Positions 37,880-46,614 of a stretch of 64,000 bases of DNA are shown in pieces. Made by a program: the position numbers and the translations under genes. Within the stretch, counting starts at the first letter, position 1. Each line of letters starts with the position of its first letter. The stretch spans positions 1 to 64,000 of the forward strand of contig NZ_JAATJA010000002.1 of NCBI RefSeq assembly GCF_011927665.1, given 5' to 3'. The notes under the pieces are model-generated. The model saw only the letters and a list, made by a program, of their open reading frames with translations, did no database searches and was not told the origin of the DNA. The stretch is from Desulfobaculum xiamenense. Lineage in GTDB: Bacteria; Desulfobacterota; Desulfovibrionia; Desulfovibrionales; Desulfovibrionaceae.

Positions 37880-38755
37880 CTATTCGCGAACGGCGACCCA
37901 GCCGCTGAACATGCAAACAAGGGTCAGCGCAGCGACGACGGCCACGCACTGCTCGGCGGGGAGAAAGGTGATGTCGATGGAGAGGGGCGCAGCGGCGCAG
38001 AAGCGCGCGAGGGCGACCTGCGCACCGCGCAGGAACGCGAGGGCGAGGCTTCCGGCCACAAGGCCGATGAGCGCGCCCCCGGCCACGAGGGGGAGCCGGA
38101 TATACCAGCGCGCCGCGCCGACGAGGTGCAAAATGGCGACCTCGTCACGCCGAGCAAGCATGGAAAGCTTCATGGTATTGCCCACGAGCAAGGCGACGGC
38201 GAGGGCAAGCAGGGCCACGACGGGCCACAGCACGCTGCGGGAAAAGACGGCCCATGACCGGGCAAGTTCTATCTGAAGGGCGTCGTAGTGCACATCGGCC
38301 ACGCCGGGCAGGGCCTGCAAGCGGGCAAGCATATCGCGCGCAAAGGCGTCGGCCTCGTCGGCGGGCGGGGAGAAGTGCAGAAGCGCCGTAGGGGGCAGGG
38401 GATTTCCGGAACCGAGGCGGTCGAGTCCGCCCACGCCGGACAACGTGCGGGAGAGGTCCTTGAGGGCCTCGTCCGGGGTGAAGGTCTGCCACGACACGAG
38501 ATGCGGCAGGGACTGCAGGCCAGCCCACGCTGTGCGCACCCCGTTCATGTCCGCCCCGGCCTCCCAGTAGACCTGAAAGGCAAAGCGCCCCTTCACGTCG
38601 AGAAGTTCGCGGTCGAGGTTGTCCACCACGAGCAGGAACAGCGCCCCGAGAAAGGCGGCGAGGGTCACGGCGGCGAGAGTGAGCAGCCGGGAGAGCGGAT
38701 GGCGCAGCGTATCGCGAAGGCCACGCAGGACGAGTCGCAGAATGACGCCGATCAT
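37880..38755 (-). CDS. ftsX: Cell-division protein FtsX
   Basis: Membrane subunit of the FtsEX complex that controls peptidoglycan hydrolases at the septum (291 aa). One membrane helix near residue 25-45 is followed by a periplasmic domain and three C-terminal membrane helices around VLWPVVALLALAVALLV. ATG 38755 overlaps the ftsE stop (ATGA), the usual coupling. A slightly longer start is possible but would sit deep in ftsE. Confidence 0.88.
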   Translation of the reverse strand: MIGVILRLVLRGLRDTLRHPLSRLLTLAAVTLAAFLGALFLLVVDNLDRELLDVKGRFAFQVYWEAGADMNGVRTAWAGLQSLPHLVSWQTFTPDEALKDLSRTLSGVGGLDRLGSGNPLPPTALLHFSPPADEADAFARDMLARLQALPGVADVHYDALQIELARSWAVFSRSVLWPVVALLALAVALLVGNTMKLSMLARRDEVAILHLVGAARWYIRLPLVAGGALIGLVAGSLALAFLRGAQVALARFCAAAPLSIDITFLPAEQCVAVVAALTLVCMFSGWVAVRE

Positions 38756-39501
38756 TCGCCGCCTCCGCACGCCTGGTCCTGCAACGATCCGCCGCAGTCA
38801 CGCGAAGCGCCGCGCGGCTCCCAGCTTCCCACGACCTGCCCGTCGGCCAGTTCCAGCCGCCGGGCGGCGGGCACAGAGCGCACGATCTCGCGGTTGTGGG
38901 TGGCGAGGATGATGGTGGTGCCGAACGTGTTGAACTGCTTGAACACGTCCATGAGGTGCAGGGCGAGGTCCAGATCGAGGTTTCCTGTCGGCTCGTCGGC
39001 CAAAAGCAGCTTGGGATTGACGACGATGGCGCGGGCGATGGCCACGCGCTGCTGCTCGCCGCCGGAAAGGCTACCGCACAAGCTCTGACCTCTGTTGGAC
39101 AGGTTCAGGCTGCGCAACACCGCGTTGACGCGCCGGACGATGACGCTTTGGCGTTCGCCGCGCACCTCAAGGGGCAGGGCGACGTTTTCCGCCACGGTCC
39201 TATCCGGCAGAATCTTGAAATCCTGAAACACGACGCTGACCTGTCGCCGCAGGTGCGGCACCTGTCTCGGCTTGAGGGTCTTGAGGTCGAACCCGGCGAC
39301 TTCGGCCGCGCCGCGCACCAGCGGCAGCGACCCATACAGCAAACGAAGCAGGGTGGTCTTTCCCGCGCCGGAAGGGCCCGTCAGAAACAGGAAGCCGCCC
39401 TTCTCAAGGGACAGGCTCACGTCCTTCAGTGCCCAATGGGTGCCAAAATTGTGCGACACGCGCCGCACCTGCACCATGCTTCCGTTGGAATCCACGCTCA
39501 T
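38752..39501 (-). CDS. ftsE: Cell-division ATP-binding protein FtsE
   Basis: ABC-type ATPase partner of FtsX (249 aa). Walker A GPSGAGKTT, Q-loop FQDFKILPDRTV (an FtsE hallmark), signature LSGGEQQR, Walker B LLLADEPTGNLD and the switch histidine in ATHNREI are present. ATG 39501 has GGAG 5 nt upstream; earlier in-frame ATGs at 39528 and 39522 lack one. It lies downstream of aroE, with a parS-like site in the gap. Confidence 0.92.
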   Translation of the reverse strand: MSVDSNGSMVQVRRVSHNFGTHWALKDVSLSLEKGGFLFLTGPSGAGKTTLLRLLYGSLPLVRGAAEVAGFDLKTLKPRQVPHLRRQVSVVFQDFKILPDRTVAENVALPLEVRGERQSVIVRRVNAVLRSLNLSNRGQSLCGSLSGGEQQRVAIARAIVVNPKLLLADEPTGNLDLDLALHLMDVFKQFNTFGTTIILATHNREIVRSVPAARRLELADGQVVGSWEPRGASRDCGGSLQDQACGGGE

Positions 39502-39603
39502 TCCCGCTCCGTTTGCAGACATATTCATGGATGGGGAACCTATCCGGTTTGCCGAGGAAGGGCAATCGCCGCACCAGCCTTGCCAGCGCCCGACGATGCC
39601 CAC

Positions 39604-39619
39604 CGTTCCACGGGAAACA
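39604..39619. promoter_or_regulatory. parS-like site (aroE-ftsE gap)
   Basis: CGTTCCACGGGAAACA matches the 16-bp parS consensus TGTTYCACGTGAAACA at 14 positions. It lies just past the aroE stop. It is about 12 kb from parA. Confidence 0.5.
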
Positions 39620-40456
39620 TCAGGCACTTAGCCGCGCGGCCAGAAGCCGCCGCGCCGCGTCGATATCGAAGGTCTTGCCCGTCCACAGGCGGAACTGTTC
39701 CACGGCCTGATGCACGAACATATCGAGGCCGTCGATGACGTGGCAGCCCCGCGCGGCGGCCTGTTCCAGAAATACCGTGCGCAGGGGGTTATACACAATG
39801 TCGTAGGCGATCTGGCGCGACGACAGGCGCATGCCCTCCGGCAGGGGAGATAGCCCCACGCCGTCACCACTCATGCCAAGCGGCGTGGCGTTGACCAGAA
39901 GCTCGGCGTCGATCCGGTGCCGCTCGTCCCAGTCCGCCGCAGAGACATGGAATTCGTTGGCCAATTCCATGGCCTTGTCCGCGTTGCGGTTGGTGATGAT
40001 GATATCCGGCACGCCAAGCTGCAACAGCCCGGCCACCACCGCCCGCGCAGCGCCGCCCGCGCCGAACACCAGTGCGGATTCCACACGCACCGGCAGCTTG
40101 CGCAGCGGAGACACGAAGCCGAACAGGTCCGTATTCTCGCCCATGAGTCGCTTGCCGTCCCAGTACACCGTGTTCACCGCGCCGACGGCCAGCACGCCAT
40201 CCGAAAAGCCGTCCAGATACGGCTTCACCGCCAGCTTGTGCGGAATGGTCACCGATAGCCCGGCAAGGGGCGCTTCCCGCACGTGCGCCATGAAGAATTC
40301 AAGATCCTCCGGCGGAAGCGGATAGGCCTTGTACACCGCGGGAATCCCCATGGACTCGAAGGCCCAGTTGTGCAAAACCGGACTCATGGTGTGCCCAAGC
40401 GGCCAGCCGATGATGCCATGCACCGCCTTCTCGGGCGCCGTCGAATTCGTCTCCAT
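39620..40456 (-). CDS. aroE: Shikimate dehydrogenase
   Basis: NADPH-dependent reduction of 3-dehydroshikimate in aromatic amino-acid synthesis (278 aa). Shikimate-binding GWPLGHTMSPVLHN, catalytic lysine in SVTIPHKLAVKPYL, GENTDLFGF, and nucleotide-binding VFGAGGAARAV and ITNRNADKA are all seen. Two adjacent ATGs (40459, 40456) follow AGGAGG; the second has the better spacing. Confidence 0.94.
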   Translation of the reverse strand: METNSTAPEKAVHGIIGWPLGHTMSPVLHNWAFESMGIPAVYKAYPLPPEDLEFFMAHVREAPLAGLSVTIPHKLAVKPYLDGFSDGVLAVGAVNTVYWDGKRLMGENTDLFGFVSPLRKLPVRVESALVFGAGGAARAVVAGLLQLGVPDIIITNRNADKAMELANEFHVSAADWDERHRIDAELLVNATPLGMSGDGVGLSPLPEGMRLSSRQIAYDIVYNPLRTVFLEQAAARGCHVIDGLDMFVHQAVEQFRLWTGKTFDIDAARRLLAARLSA

Positions 40457-40563
40457 CATCCCTCCTGCGCAGGCCGCGCGCACGCGCGGTCAACTGCCTA
40501 TCAGCCAGCGTGGTTGCTGGGTTCCCGAGATTTGCCTTCGCCACGCGACGCATGGCGAAGAAT

Positions 40564-40760
40564 GGCCTCCGGCGGCCGGGGCGCTGCCCCGGACCCCGCT
40601 CAAGGGAATGATTCCCTTGAGAATCCTCACTAGGACGTTGTCACGCAAAGCCGCACGCCCAGCCATGGGCACCCACGGTCATCGCAAATCGGGGGTCCAG
40701 GGGGCCAGCGGCCCCTTGGCCGGCGGAGCCTACGGCTTGCATGCGGCCATGAACGATACG
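40564..40760 (+). repeat. Structured intergenic repeat, copy 3
   Basis: In the gap between aroE and korC. Hairpin 2 is at 40599-40621, with outer pair C-G (CTCAAGG/CCTTGAG) instead of G-C. The linker reads GGACGTTGTCACGC, the most diverged of the set. The right arm is followed by the conserved GAACGATACG end; a second CGATACGG follows at about 40780. Confidence 0.85.
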
Positions 40761-40801
40761 ACTCGCATATGGCCGTAAACGATACGGCCAGCCTCTACGA
40801 T

Positions 40802-40835
40802 AAAAAAAGGGAGGGCGCTTTGGCACCCTCCCTTT
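40802..40835 (-). terminator. Rho-independent terminator of the kor operon
   Basis: Minus strand: AAAGGGAGGG / CCCTCCCTTT stem followed by a T-run, 26 bp after the korC stop. Confidence 0.9.
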
Positions 40836-40860
40836 GAGCATCCCGTGAAGGGTGCGTCCG

Positions 40861-41415
40861 CTAGGCCATGGCCTTGGCGGCGACGTCCGCTCCGGCCTGC
40901 AGGGCCTCGGCGTTCTTGGGAATGAGCTTCGCGTAGCTCTTGGAGATGACGCTCGGCAGTGCGTCCTGCACGGCCTTGACCGACATGATGCCCGTGGCCT
41001 GCACGTATGCGCCGAGGGCGACCATGTTGGCCATGCGGGTGCTGCCGATCTGGTCGGCGATCTCGTTGCAGGGCACGAGGATGGAGCGGATGCGTCCGGT
41101 CTCCACCAGCTCGGCGTCGATGAGCGACGAGTTGACGATCTCAATGCCGCCGTCGGCGAGACGGGACTGGAACTTGTCGAGCGACGGGCGGTTCATGAGG
41201 ATGAGGCTTTTCGGCGTGCGAATGATGGGCGAGCCGATTTCCTCCTCGGATACGACGACGGTGCAGTTGGCCGTGCCGCCGCGCATTTCAGGGCCGTAGA
41301 CCGGAATATAGGTCACGTTGAAGCCCTGATGCATGCCCGCGTAGGCGAGCAGGTTTCCGATAAGCATGACTCCCTGCCCGCCGAAACCCGCCATGATGAC
41401 GTCCTGATACAGCAT
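40861..41415 (-). CDS. korC: 2-oxoacid:ferredoxin oxidoreductase, gamma subunit
   Basis: Small subunit (184 aa) of the four-subunit enzyme that oxidises a 2-oxoacid to its acyl-CoA and reduces ferredoxin. The N-terminal IMAGFGGQGVMLIGNLLAYAG and VYGPEMRGGTANCTVVVS are typical. Last gene of the D-A-B-C operon, 10 bp from the beta gene. The set could be 2-oxoglutarate (Kor) or branched-chain 2-oxoacid (Vor) specific. Confidence 0.88.
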   Translation of the reverse strand: MLYQDVIMAGFGGQGVMLIGNLLAYAGMHQGFNVTYIPVYGPEMRGGTANCTVVVSEEEIGSPIIRTPKSLILMNRPSLDKFQSRLADGGIEIVNSSLIDAELVETGRIRSILVPCNEIADQIGSTRMANMVALGAYVQATGIMSVKAVQDALPSVISKSYAKLIPKNAEALQAGADVAAKAMA

Positions 41416-41425
41416 AGCGGCCTCC

Positions 41426-42187
41426 TTATTCCTCTTCCGCCGTGCGGTCCTTGAACACGCCCAGCGGGAAGTAGGGGATCATTTCCTCCTCGATGCGCTT
41501 GTTGGCATCGATGGGGGTCATCTTCCAGTTGGTGGGGCAGGTGGCGAGGAATTCGACGAAGCCGAAGCCCTGACCGTTCAGCTGAACCTCGAAGGCCTTC
41601 TTCACTGCCTTCTTGGCCTTGGCGATGTTGCCCACGTTGTTGACGGCGACGCGCGCGCAGTAGGCGGTGCCGCCGAGCTGGGAGATGATTTCGGCCATCT
41701 TCATGGGCATGCCTTCCTTGTCCTCGCAGCGTCCGGCGGGGCAGGTGGTAGTTGCCTGTCCGATCATGGTGGTCGGGGCCATCTGACCACCGGTCATACC
41801 ATAGACCGTGTTGTTCACGAAGATGATGGAGATCCGCTCGCCGCGGTTGGCGGCGTGCATGATCTCGGCAAGGCCGATGGAGGCGAGGTCGCCGTCGCCC
41901 TGATAGGCGAAGACGAACTTGTCGGGACGCGCGCGCTTGGCGCCGGTGGCCACCGCCGGGGCGCGGCCATGGGGCGCCTCGACGGCGTCAACCTTCAGAT
42001 AGTTGTAGATGAAGACGGAGCAGCCGATGGAACCGATGCACACGGCATTCTCGGCGAGGCCCAGCTCTTCGAGACATTCGGCGACGATGCGGTGCGCGGT
42101 GCCGTGCTGGCAGCCCGGGCAGTAGTGCGTGGGCCTGTCGACGAGCACCTCGGACGGCTTGAAGACGAGTTTTTCCTGTGGCTGCAT
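41426..42187 (-). CDS. korB: 2-oxoacid:ferredoxin oxidoreductase, beta subunit
   Basis: Thiamine-pyrophosphate-binding subunit (253 aa). The N-terminal YCPGCQHGTAHRI and IGCSVF, and the TPP motif GDGDLASIG ... NNTVYGMTGGQMAPTT are present. The conserved cysteine in TTTCPAGR is also seen. The start at 42187 follows the alpha-subunit stop by one base and has GGGAGG upstream. Kor/Vor ambiguity as for the partner subunits. Confidence 0.9.
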   Translation of the reverse strand: MQPQEKLVFKPSEVLVDRPTHYCPGCQHGTAHRIVAECLEELGLAENAVCIGSIGCSVFIYNYLKVDAVEAPHGRAPAVATGAKRARPDKFVFAYQGDGDLASIGLAEIMHAANRGERISIIFVNNTVYGMTGGQMAPTTMIGQATTTCPAGRCEDKEGMPMKMAEIISQLGGTAYCARVAVNNVGNIAKAKKAVKKAFEVQLNGQGFGFVEFLATCPTNWKMTPIDANKRIEEEMIPYFPLGVFKDRTAEEE

Positions 42188-42188
42188 G

Positions 42189-43256
42189 CTACTTCCCTCC
42201 CAGCCGCTCAAGGATGGGCTTTTCGAAGTCGTCGGGGTTGGGCAGGGTGCCGGGCATCTGGGCATGGAAATCGGAATCCCCATGCTTGCGCACGGCAAGG
42301 CGCACGTCGTCGACCATCTGGCCAAGGTTGTGCTCGATGGTCAGAAAACGCTTGCCCTGCGCGGCCAACTCCGCCAGCGCCTCGCTGGGGAAGGGGTAGA
42401 GCGTGATGGGTCGGAACAGGCCGACCTTGTGCCCACGCGCCCGCAGGCTGCGCACGGTGCTCTTCACGATGCGACCGATGGAACCGAAGGCCACGACCAC
42501 GAGTTCCGCGTCGTCGCACTCGAAGGTCTCGTAGCGCACCTCGGCCTTCATGGCCTCGTACTTGGCCTGCAACACAAGGTTGTGCTCGGCCAGAGCGCCC
42601 TCTTCGAGGAAGAGTGACTTGATGAGGCGGGGATCGCGCCCCTTGCAGCCGTCGAGCTGCCAGGACTCGGCATGATCGTTGTGCCCTTCGGGCTTCCAGC
42701 AGGTGACGGGCTCCTTCATCTGACCGAGGATGGCGTCACCGAGGATCATGACCGGGTTCTTGTACTTGAAGGCGAGATCGAAGGCCTCGATGATGAGATC
42801 ATAGGCCTCCTGACAGGTCGCGGGCGCGATGACCAGCAGGCGATAGTCGCCGTGACCGCCGCCGCGCGTGGACTGGTAGTAGTCACCCTGACTGGGGCCG
42901 ATGTCGCCAAGGCCCGGCCCGCCACGGCTCATGTTCACGAGCACGGCGGGGAGCTGGCTGCCAGCCATGTAGGAAATGGCTTCCTGCTTGAGGGAAATGC
43001 CGGGGCTGGAGGAGGAGGTCATGGCGCGGATGCCGCAGGCGGCGGCACCGAGCAGCATGTTGGCCGCGGCCACCTCGCTCTCGGCCTGAACGAATTCGCC
43101 GCCCGCCTCGGGCAGCGCCTTGGACATGAATTCCGGAATCTCGTTCTGCGGGGTGATGGGGTATCCAAAGAAGCAGCGGCAGCCCGCCGCGAGTGCGCCA
43201 TGGGCGACGGCCTCGTTCCCCTTCACGAAAATTCTTTCAGGAGCAGTCTTCGTCAT
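42189..43256 (-). CDS. korA: 2-oxoacid:ferredoxin oxidoreductase, alpha subunit
   Basis: Pyrimidine-binding and CoA-side subunit (355 aa). GYPITPQNEIPEFM, the glutamate in QAESEVAAANML, and TSSSSPGISLKQEAI are hallmarks. The C-terminal domain has VVVAFGSIGRIVKS and FRPITLYPFPSEAL. It starts 3 bp after the ferredoxin gene. Confidence 0.91.
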   Translation of the reverse strand: MTKTAPERIFVKGNEAVAHGALAAGCRCFFGYPITPQNEIPEFMSKALPEAGGEFVQAESEVAAANMLLGAAACGIRAMTSSSSPGISLKQEAISYMAGSQLPAVLVNMSRGGPGLGDIGPSQGDYYQSTRGGGHGDYRLLVIAPATCQEAYDLIIEAFDLAFKYKNPVMILGDAILGQMKEPVTCWKPEGHNDHAESWQLDGCKGRDPRLIKSLFLEEGALAEHNLVLQAKYEAMKAEVRYETFECDDAELVVVAFGSIGRIVKSTVRSLRARGHKVGLFRPITLYPFPSEALAELAAQGKRFLTIEHNLGQMVDDVRLAVRKHGDSDFHAQMPGTLPNPDDFEKPILERLGGK

Positions 43257-43259
43257 CGC

Positions 43260-43493
43260 TCACTCCTCGTCCTTGTGCTTCGGGGTCTTGTAGACCGTGA
43301 TGCAGAAGTCCGGACAGATCTTCGCACAGGACGCACAGCCGGTACATTCCTCCATCTTTTCGAGAGGAACTTCGACCACCTTGTACCCCTGTTTGTTGAA
43401 TCTGTCGGACTGCTGGATGATCCCCTTCGGGCAGACCGTCGTGCACAGGAGACATCCCTTGCACCGCTCTTCCCGAATTTCGATTCTCGACAT
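43260..43493 (-). CDS. korD: 2-oxoacid:ferredoxin oxidoreductase, 2[4Fe-4S] delta subunit
   Basis: Ferredoxin-like subunit (77 aa) with two clusters, CKGCLLCTTVCP and CTGCASCAKICP, which passes electrons to free ferredoxin. First gene of the operon. ATG 43493 is preceded by AAGGAG with about 9 nt spacing. Confidence 0.92.
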   Translation of the reverse strand: MSRIEIREERCKGCLLCTTVCPKGIIQQSDRFNKQGYKVVEVPLEKMEECTGCASCAKICPDFCITVYKTPKHKDEE

Positions 43494-43575
43494 ACGCAGC
43501 TCCTTGCTGATTCAGAGGTCGTCGTGACAAAAACGCCGCCCGCTCTGCACGGCTAAACCCGTGCGGCAGACGGTC

Positions 43576-44670
43576 CTAGAGTATGAGCATGGCGTCGCCG
43601 TAAGAGAAGAAACGAAACTTGTTCTCCAGCGCTGTTGCGTACGCAGAGAGCACGGCATCCCTTCCAGCGAACGCTGAAACCATAATGAGCAGCGATGATT
43701 CTGGCAAATGGAAATTGGTCAGCATACGGTCGCACACATTGAAGGAACGGCCCGGATAGATGTAGATGTCGGTCCACCCGGTGTAGGCGTTGATGCCGCC
43801 GGTCGCCGCATAGGCTCCCTCAAGGGAACGCACGCTGGTGGTGCCCACGCAGACCACGGGGCGGCCCTGCGCCTTGGCCTCGCGCACGGCGGCTGCGGTG
43901 CGTTCGCTGACCTCGATGTACTCGCCGTGCATTTTGTGCTCGCGGATGTCCTCGGCGCGCACGGGGCTAAACGTGCCGTAGCCCACATACAGCGTAACCT
44001 CTTCCCACTCGACGCCGCGTGCGGCCAGTCGCTCGCGCACCTCGGGGGTGAAGTGCAACCCGGCCGTGGGCGCGGCCACGGAGCCGAGCTTCTCGTCCTC
44101 GGCGTAGACGGTCTGATAGCGCTTGGCGTCCTCGGGGGTGTCAGGCCTGCGGATGTAGGGGGGCAGGGGATAGTGCCCGTGATCGCGGAACAGCCCGGCA
44201 AGGTCGCCCTTCCAGAACAGTCGCACGGTGCTGTGCCCGAATTCGCGCCGCTCCACGACCTCCAGCCGGAAGCCGTCACACACGGTGATGACCTGTCCGG
44301 GCTTCGGGGCCTTGGACGCGCGCAACAGGCCCTGCACCTCGGCGGTGTTCCAGCCGTCGGCGGCGGGGACCACGGCGTCGAGGACCAGCGGTAGCGGCGT
44401 CAGCAGCAGAAATTCCACCTTGCCGCCCGAGGCTTTGGAGCCATAGACGCGCGCAGGCAACACTTTGGAATTGTTGACAATCATGAGCGCGTTTTCGGGG
44501 ATGCGCTCCACGATGGACGGAAAGCTATCGATCTCCACGGCACCGGTTTCGCGACTCAGGACCATGAGCTTCGATCCGTCGCGGCGCTCGGCCGGGGCCT
44601 GCGCGATGCGGTCCTCAGGCAGCTCGTAGGTGTAGGAGGACAGCCTGTATTCGATTGGTATCTCTTTCAT
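43576..44670 (-). CDS. queA: tRNA preQ1(34) S-adenosylmethionine ribosyltransferase-isomerase
   Basis: Queuosine pathway enzyme that moves the ribosyl part of SAM onto 7-aminomethyl-7-deazaguanine in tRNA (364 aa). N-terminal YELPEDRIAQAPAERRDGSKLMVL, NNSKVLPARVYG, PTAGLHFTPEV and the C-terminal TNFHLPESSLLIMVSAF are present. It is divergent from the lipoprotein gene. Confidence 0.96.
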   Translation of the reverse strand: MKEIPIEYRLSSYTYELPEDRIAQAPAERRDGSKLMVLSRETGAVEIDSFPSIVERIPENALMIVNNSKVLPARVYGSKASGGKVEFLLLTPLPLVLDAVVPAADGWNTAEVQGLLRASKAPKPGQVITVCDGFRLEVVERREFGHSTVRLFWKGDLAGLFRDHGHYPLPPYIRRPDTPEDAKRYQTVYAEDEKLGSVAAPTAGLHFTPEVRERLAARGVEWEEVTLYVGYGTFSPVRAEDIREHKMHGEYIEVSERTAAAVREAKAQGRPVVCVGTTSVRSLEGAYAATGGINAYTGWTDIYIYPGRSFNVCDRMLTNFHLPESSLLIMVSAFAGRDAVLSAYATALENKFRFFSYGDAMLIL

Positions 44671-44795
44671 TTGTATTTACGACTCTGGGAGGGAACCTGT
44701 ATCAGCCGCATTCCGGCACGCCGACACGACACCGTCCCGCACCTTCGCAAAGGAGCGGGAACGCCCGCCGGGCATGGCTGGAGGCCCCGTCTTTA

Positions 44796-44824
44796 TTGAT
44801 GTTTGGCTTCTGGTCGGTTAGGGT
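44796..44824 (+). promoter_or_regulatory. Candidate promoter of the lipoprotein-coaBC run
   Basis: TTGATG (44796-44801), 17-bp spacer, TAGGGT (44819-44824), about 70 bp before the lipoprotein start. Confidence 0.45.
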
Positions 44825-44892
44825 GTACGACTGGCTTGCAAGAGACCGCCCTTCGAACGTCACACCGCAATCACCGATACTCTGGAGGCAAC

Positions 44893-45390
44893 ATGCATAG
44901 AACGTTTCTCGTGATCCTGGCAATGGTTTCCTTGCTCACCCTGTGCTCGTGCGAATCCGCCCTGCAGCAGCGCGGGAGCACCTCGCCCGAGCAGACGAGA
45001 ACCTCCGCCGCCAAGGCCATGAGTTCCTATCAGGAGTTCGACGACGTCCTCATTCCCAATGATCTCAAGCTGGATCAGAAGAACTCCTTCGTCTTTGAAA
45101 CGCCCAACTTCAAGACCGGCATCGTCACCTACAAGGGCAGCGTGGACGCCGTGGACCTCGCCAACTTCTTCGAGCGCAACCTCACCAAGGACAACTGGCG
45201 CCTGCGCAGCAAGATGAAGTACAGCCGCACGATCATGGTCTTCGAGAAGCCCGACAGGGACTGCATCATCAACATTTTGGACGGCACCTTCGACACCGTG
45301 GTCGAGGTCATGGTCGCCCCCCGTCAGGATGGCGGCGACGTTCCCGGACGTCCGATCTCCTCGCCCCTTGAGGAAAACCTGGCCCAGTAG
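44893..45390 (+). CDS. Predicted lipoprotein of unknown function
   Basis: 165-aa protein with a lipoprotein signal peptide (MHRTFLVILAMVSLLTLCSC; cysteine at 18 or 20 is the lipid site). The mature part has IPNDLKLDQKNSFVF, LANFFERNLTKDNWRLRS and IINILDGTFDTVVEVMV, a fold I do not recognise. Probably membrane-anchored in the periplasm. ATG 44893 has GGAGG 4 nt upstream. coaBC follows by 3 bp, so the two are likely co-transcribed. Confidence 0.75.
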   Translation: MHRTFLVILAMVSLLTLCSCESALQQRGSTSPEQTRTSAAKAMSSYQEFDDVLIPNDLKLDQKNSFVFETPNFKTGIVTYKGSVDAVDLANFFERNLTKDNWRLRSKMKYSRTIMVFEKPDRDCIINILDGTFDTVVEVMVAPRQDGGDVPGRPISSPLEENLAQ

Positions 45391-45393
45391 GGC

Positions 45394-46614
45394 ATGGCAT
45401 TCATGTATCCACATCTCGCCTTCTCCGGCCTGCGCGGCAGGCGCGTCCACGTCGGCGTGTGCGGCAGCGTCGCGGCCTTCAAGACGCTTGAGCTGATCCG
45501 CGACCTCGGACGCTGTGGCGTCCACGTCGGCGCGACCCTCACCGAAGGCGCGCAGCGCTTCGTCACGCCGCTCAGCTTCGAGGCCCTCGGCGCTGTTCCC
45601 GTCTATGGCGGCGTCCACGACGTGGCCTCCGGCACCTTCGGGCACCTCGAACCGGGGCAGGACGCCCATGCCTTCGCGGTGGCCCCGGCCACCGCGAACA
45701 TGCTGGCCAAGCTCGCCTGCGGACTGGCGGACGACATGCTCTCCTGTCAGGCGCTGGCCTTTCCCGGCCCCATCGTCATCGCCCCGGCCATGAATCCGCG
45801 CATGTGGAATGCCGCCGCCACCCGCGAGAACTGGCAGAAGCTCAAGGATCGCGGAAACATCTGCATCGAACCCGGCTGCGGCGAGATGGCCTGCGGCGAC
45901 GAGGGCAGGGGGCGCTTCCCCGCCATCGAGACCATTCACCTCGAAATCCTGCGCGCCCTCAGCCCGCAGGACATGCGCGGCCGCAAGGTGCTCGTCACCC
46001 TCGGCCCCACGCGTGAATACTTCGACGCCGTGCGCTTCTGGAGCAATCCCTCCACGGGCACCATGGGGGCGTCCATCGCCGTGGCCGCATGGCTGCGCGG
46101 AGCCGAGGTCACCGCCGTGTGCGGTCCCACCTCCCTCTGGCTGCCCGAGGGCATCCGGCGCATCGACGTCACCACCGCACGCGAGATGTTCGAGGCCGCC
46201 ACCGCAGCATGGCCGGACTGCGACACAGGCTGCCTCACCGCAGCCGTGGCGGACTTCCGTCCCGTTCCCTTCGGCACCGGCAAGTTCAAGAAGGAAGGCT
46301 CCACAGGTCTCGAAGTTCGCTTCGAGAACAATCCGGACATTCTCTTCTCCCTCGGGCAGAACAAGCGCGAGGGCCAGCGCCTCATCGGTTTCGCCGCCGA
46401 GGCCGCCGATCTCGAAGCCAACGCGCAGGGCAAGCTCCGCCGCAAGAACCTCGATATGATCATCGGCAACGACGTCACCAAGGCGGGCTCCGGCTTCGGA
46501 ACGACCACCAACGCCGTCGTCGTCCACGACGCCACAGGCCGCACCGAGTGCTGGGACACCATGCCCAAGCCCGACGTCGCATGGAGGATATGGGATTGGA
46601 TGCTCGCGCTCTAG
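45394..46614 (+). CDS. coaBC: Bifunctional phosphopantothenoylcysteine decarboxylase/synthetase
   Basis: Coenzyme A synthesis (406 aa): the N-terminal flavin decarboxylase (CoaC) and C-terminal CTP- or ATP-using synthetase (CoaB). CoaC: VCGSVAAFKTLEL, active-site region HLEPGQDAHAFAVAPATANM, APAMNPRMW and ACGDEGRGRFP. CoaB: VTLGPTREYFDAVRFWSNPS, AAVADFRP, and IIGNDV near the end. ATG 45394 is only 3 bp after the lipoprotein stop; a second ATG three codons in is possible. Confidence 0.93.
   Translation: MAFMYPHLAFSGLRGRRVHVGVCGSVAAFKTLELIRDLGRCGVHVGATLTEGAQRFVTPLSFEALGAVPVYGGVHDVASGTFGHLEPGQDAHAFAVAPATANMLAKLACGLADDMLSCQALAFPGPIVIAPAMNPRMWNAAATRENWQKLKDRGNICIEPGCGEMACGDEGRGRFPAIETIHLEILRALSPQDMRGRKVLVTLGPTREYFDAVRFWSNPSTGTMGASIAVAAWLRGAEVTAVCGPTSLWLPEGIRRIDVTTAREMFEAATAAWPDCDTGCLTAAVADFRPVPFGTGKFKKEGSTGLEVRFENNPDILFSLGQNKREGQRLIGFAAEAADLEANAQGKLRRKNLDMIIGNDVTKAGSGFGTTTNAVVVHDATGRTECWDTMPKPDVAWRIWDWMLAL

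Noticed and set aside
43535-43567. Terminator-like hairpin between queA and korD
   Set aside because: Two possible stems overlap and compete; the T-run exists, but the fold is not convincing enough to list.
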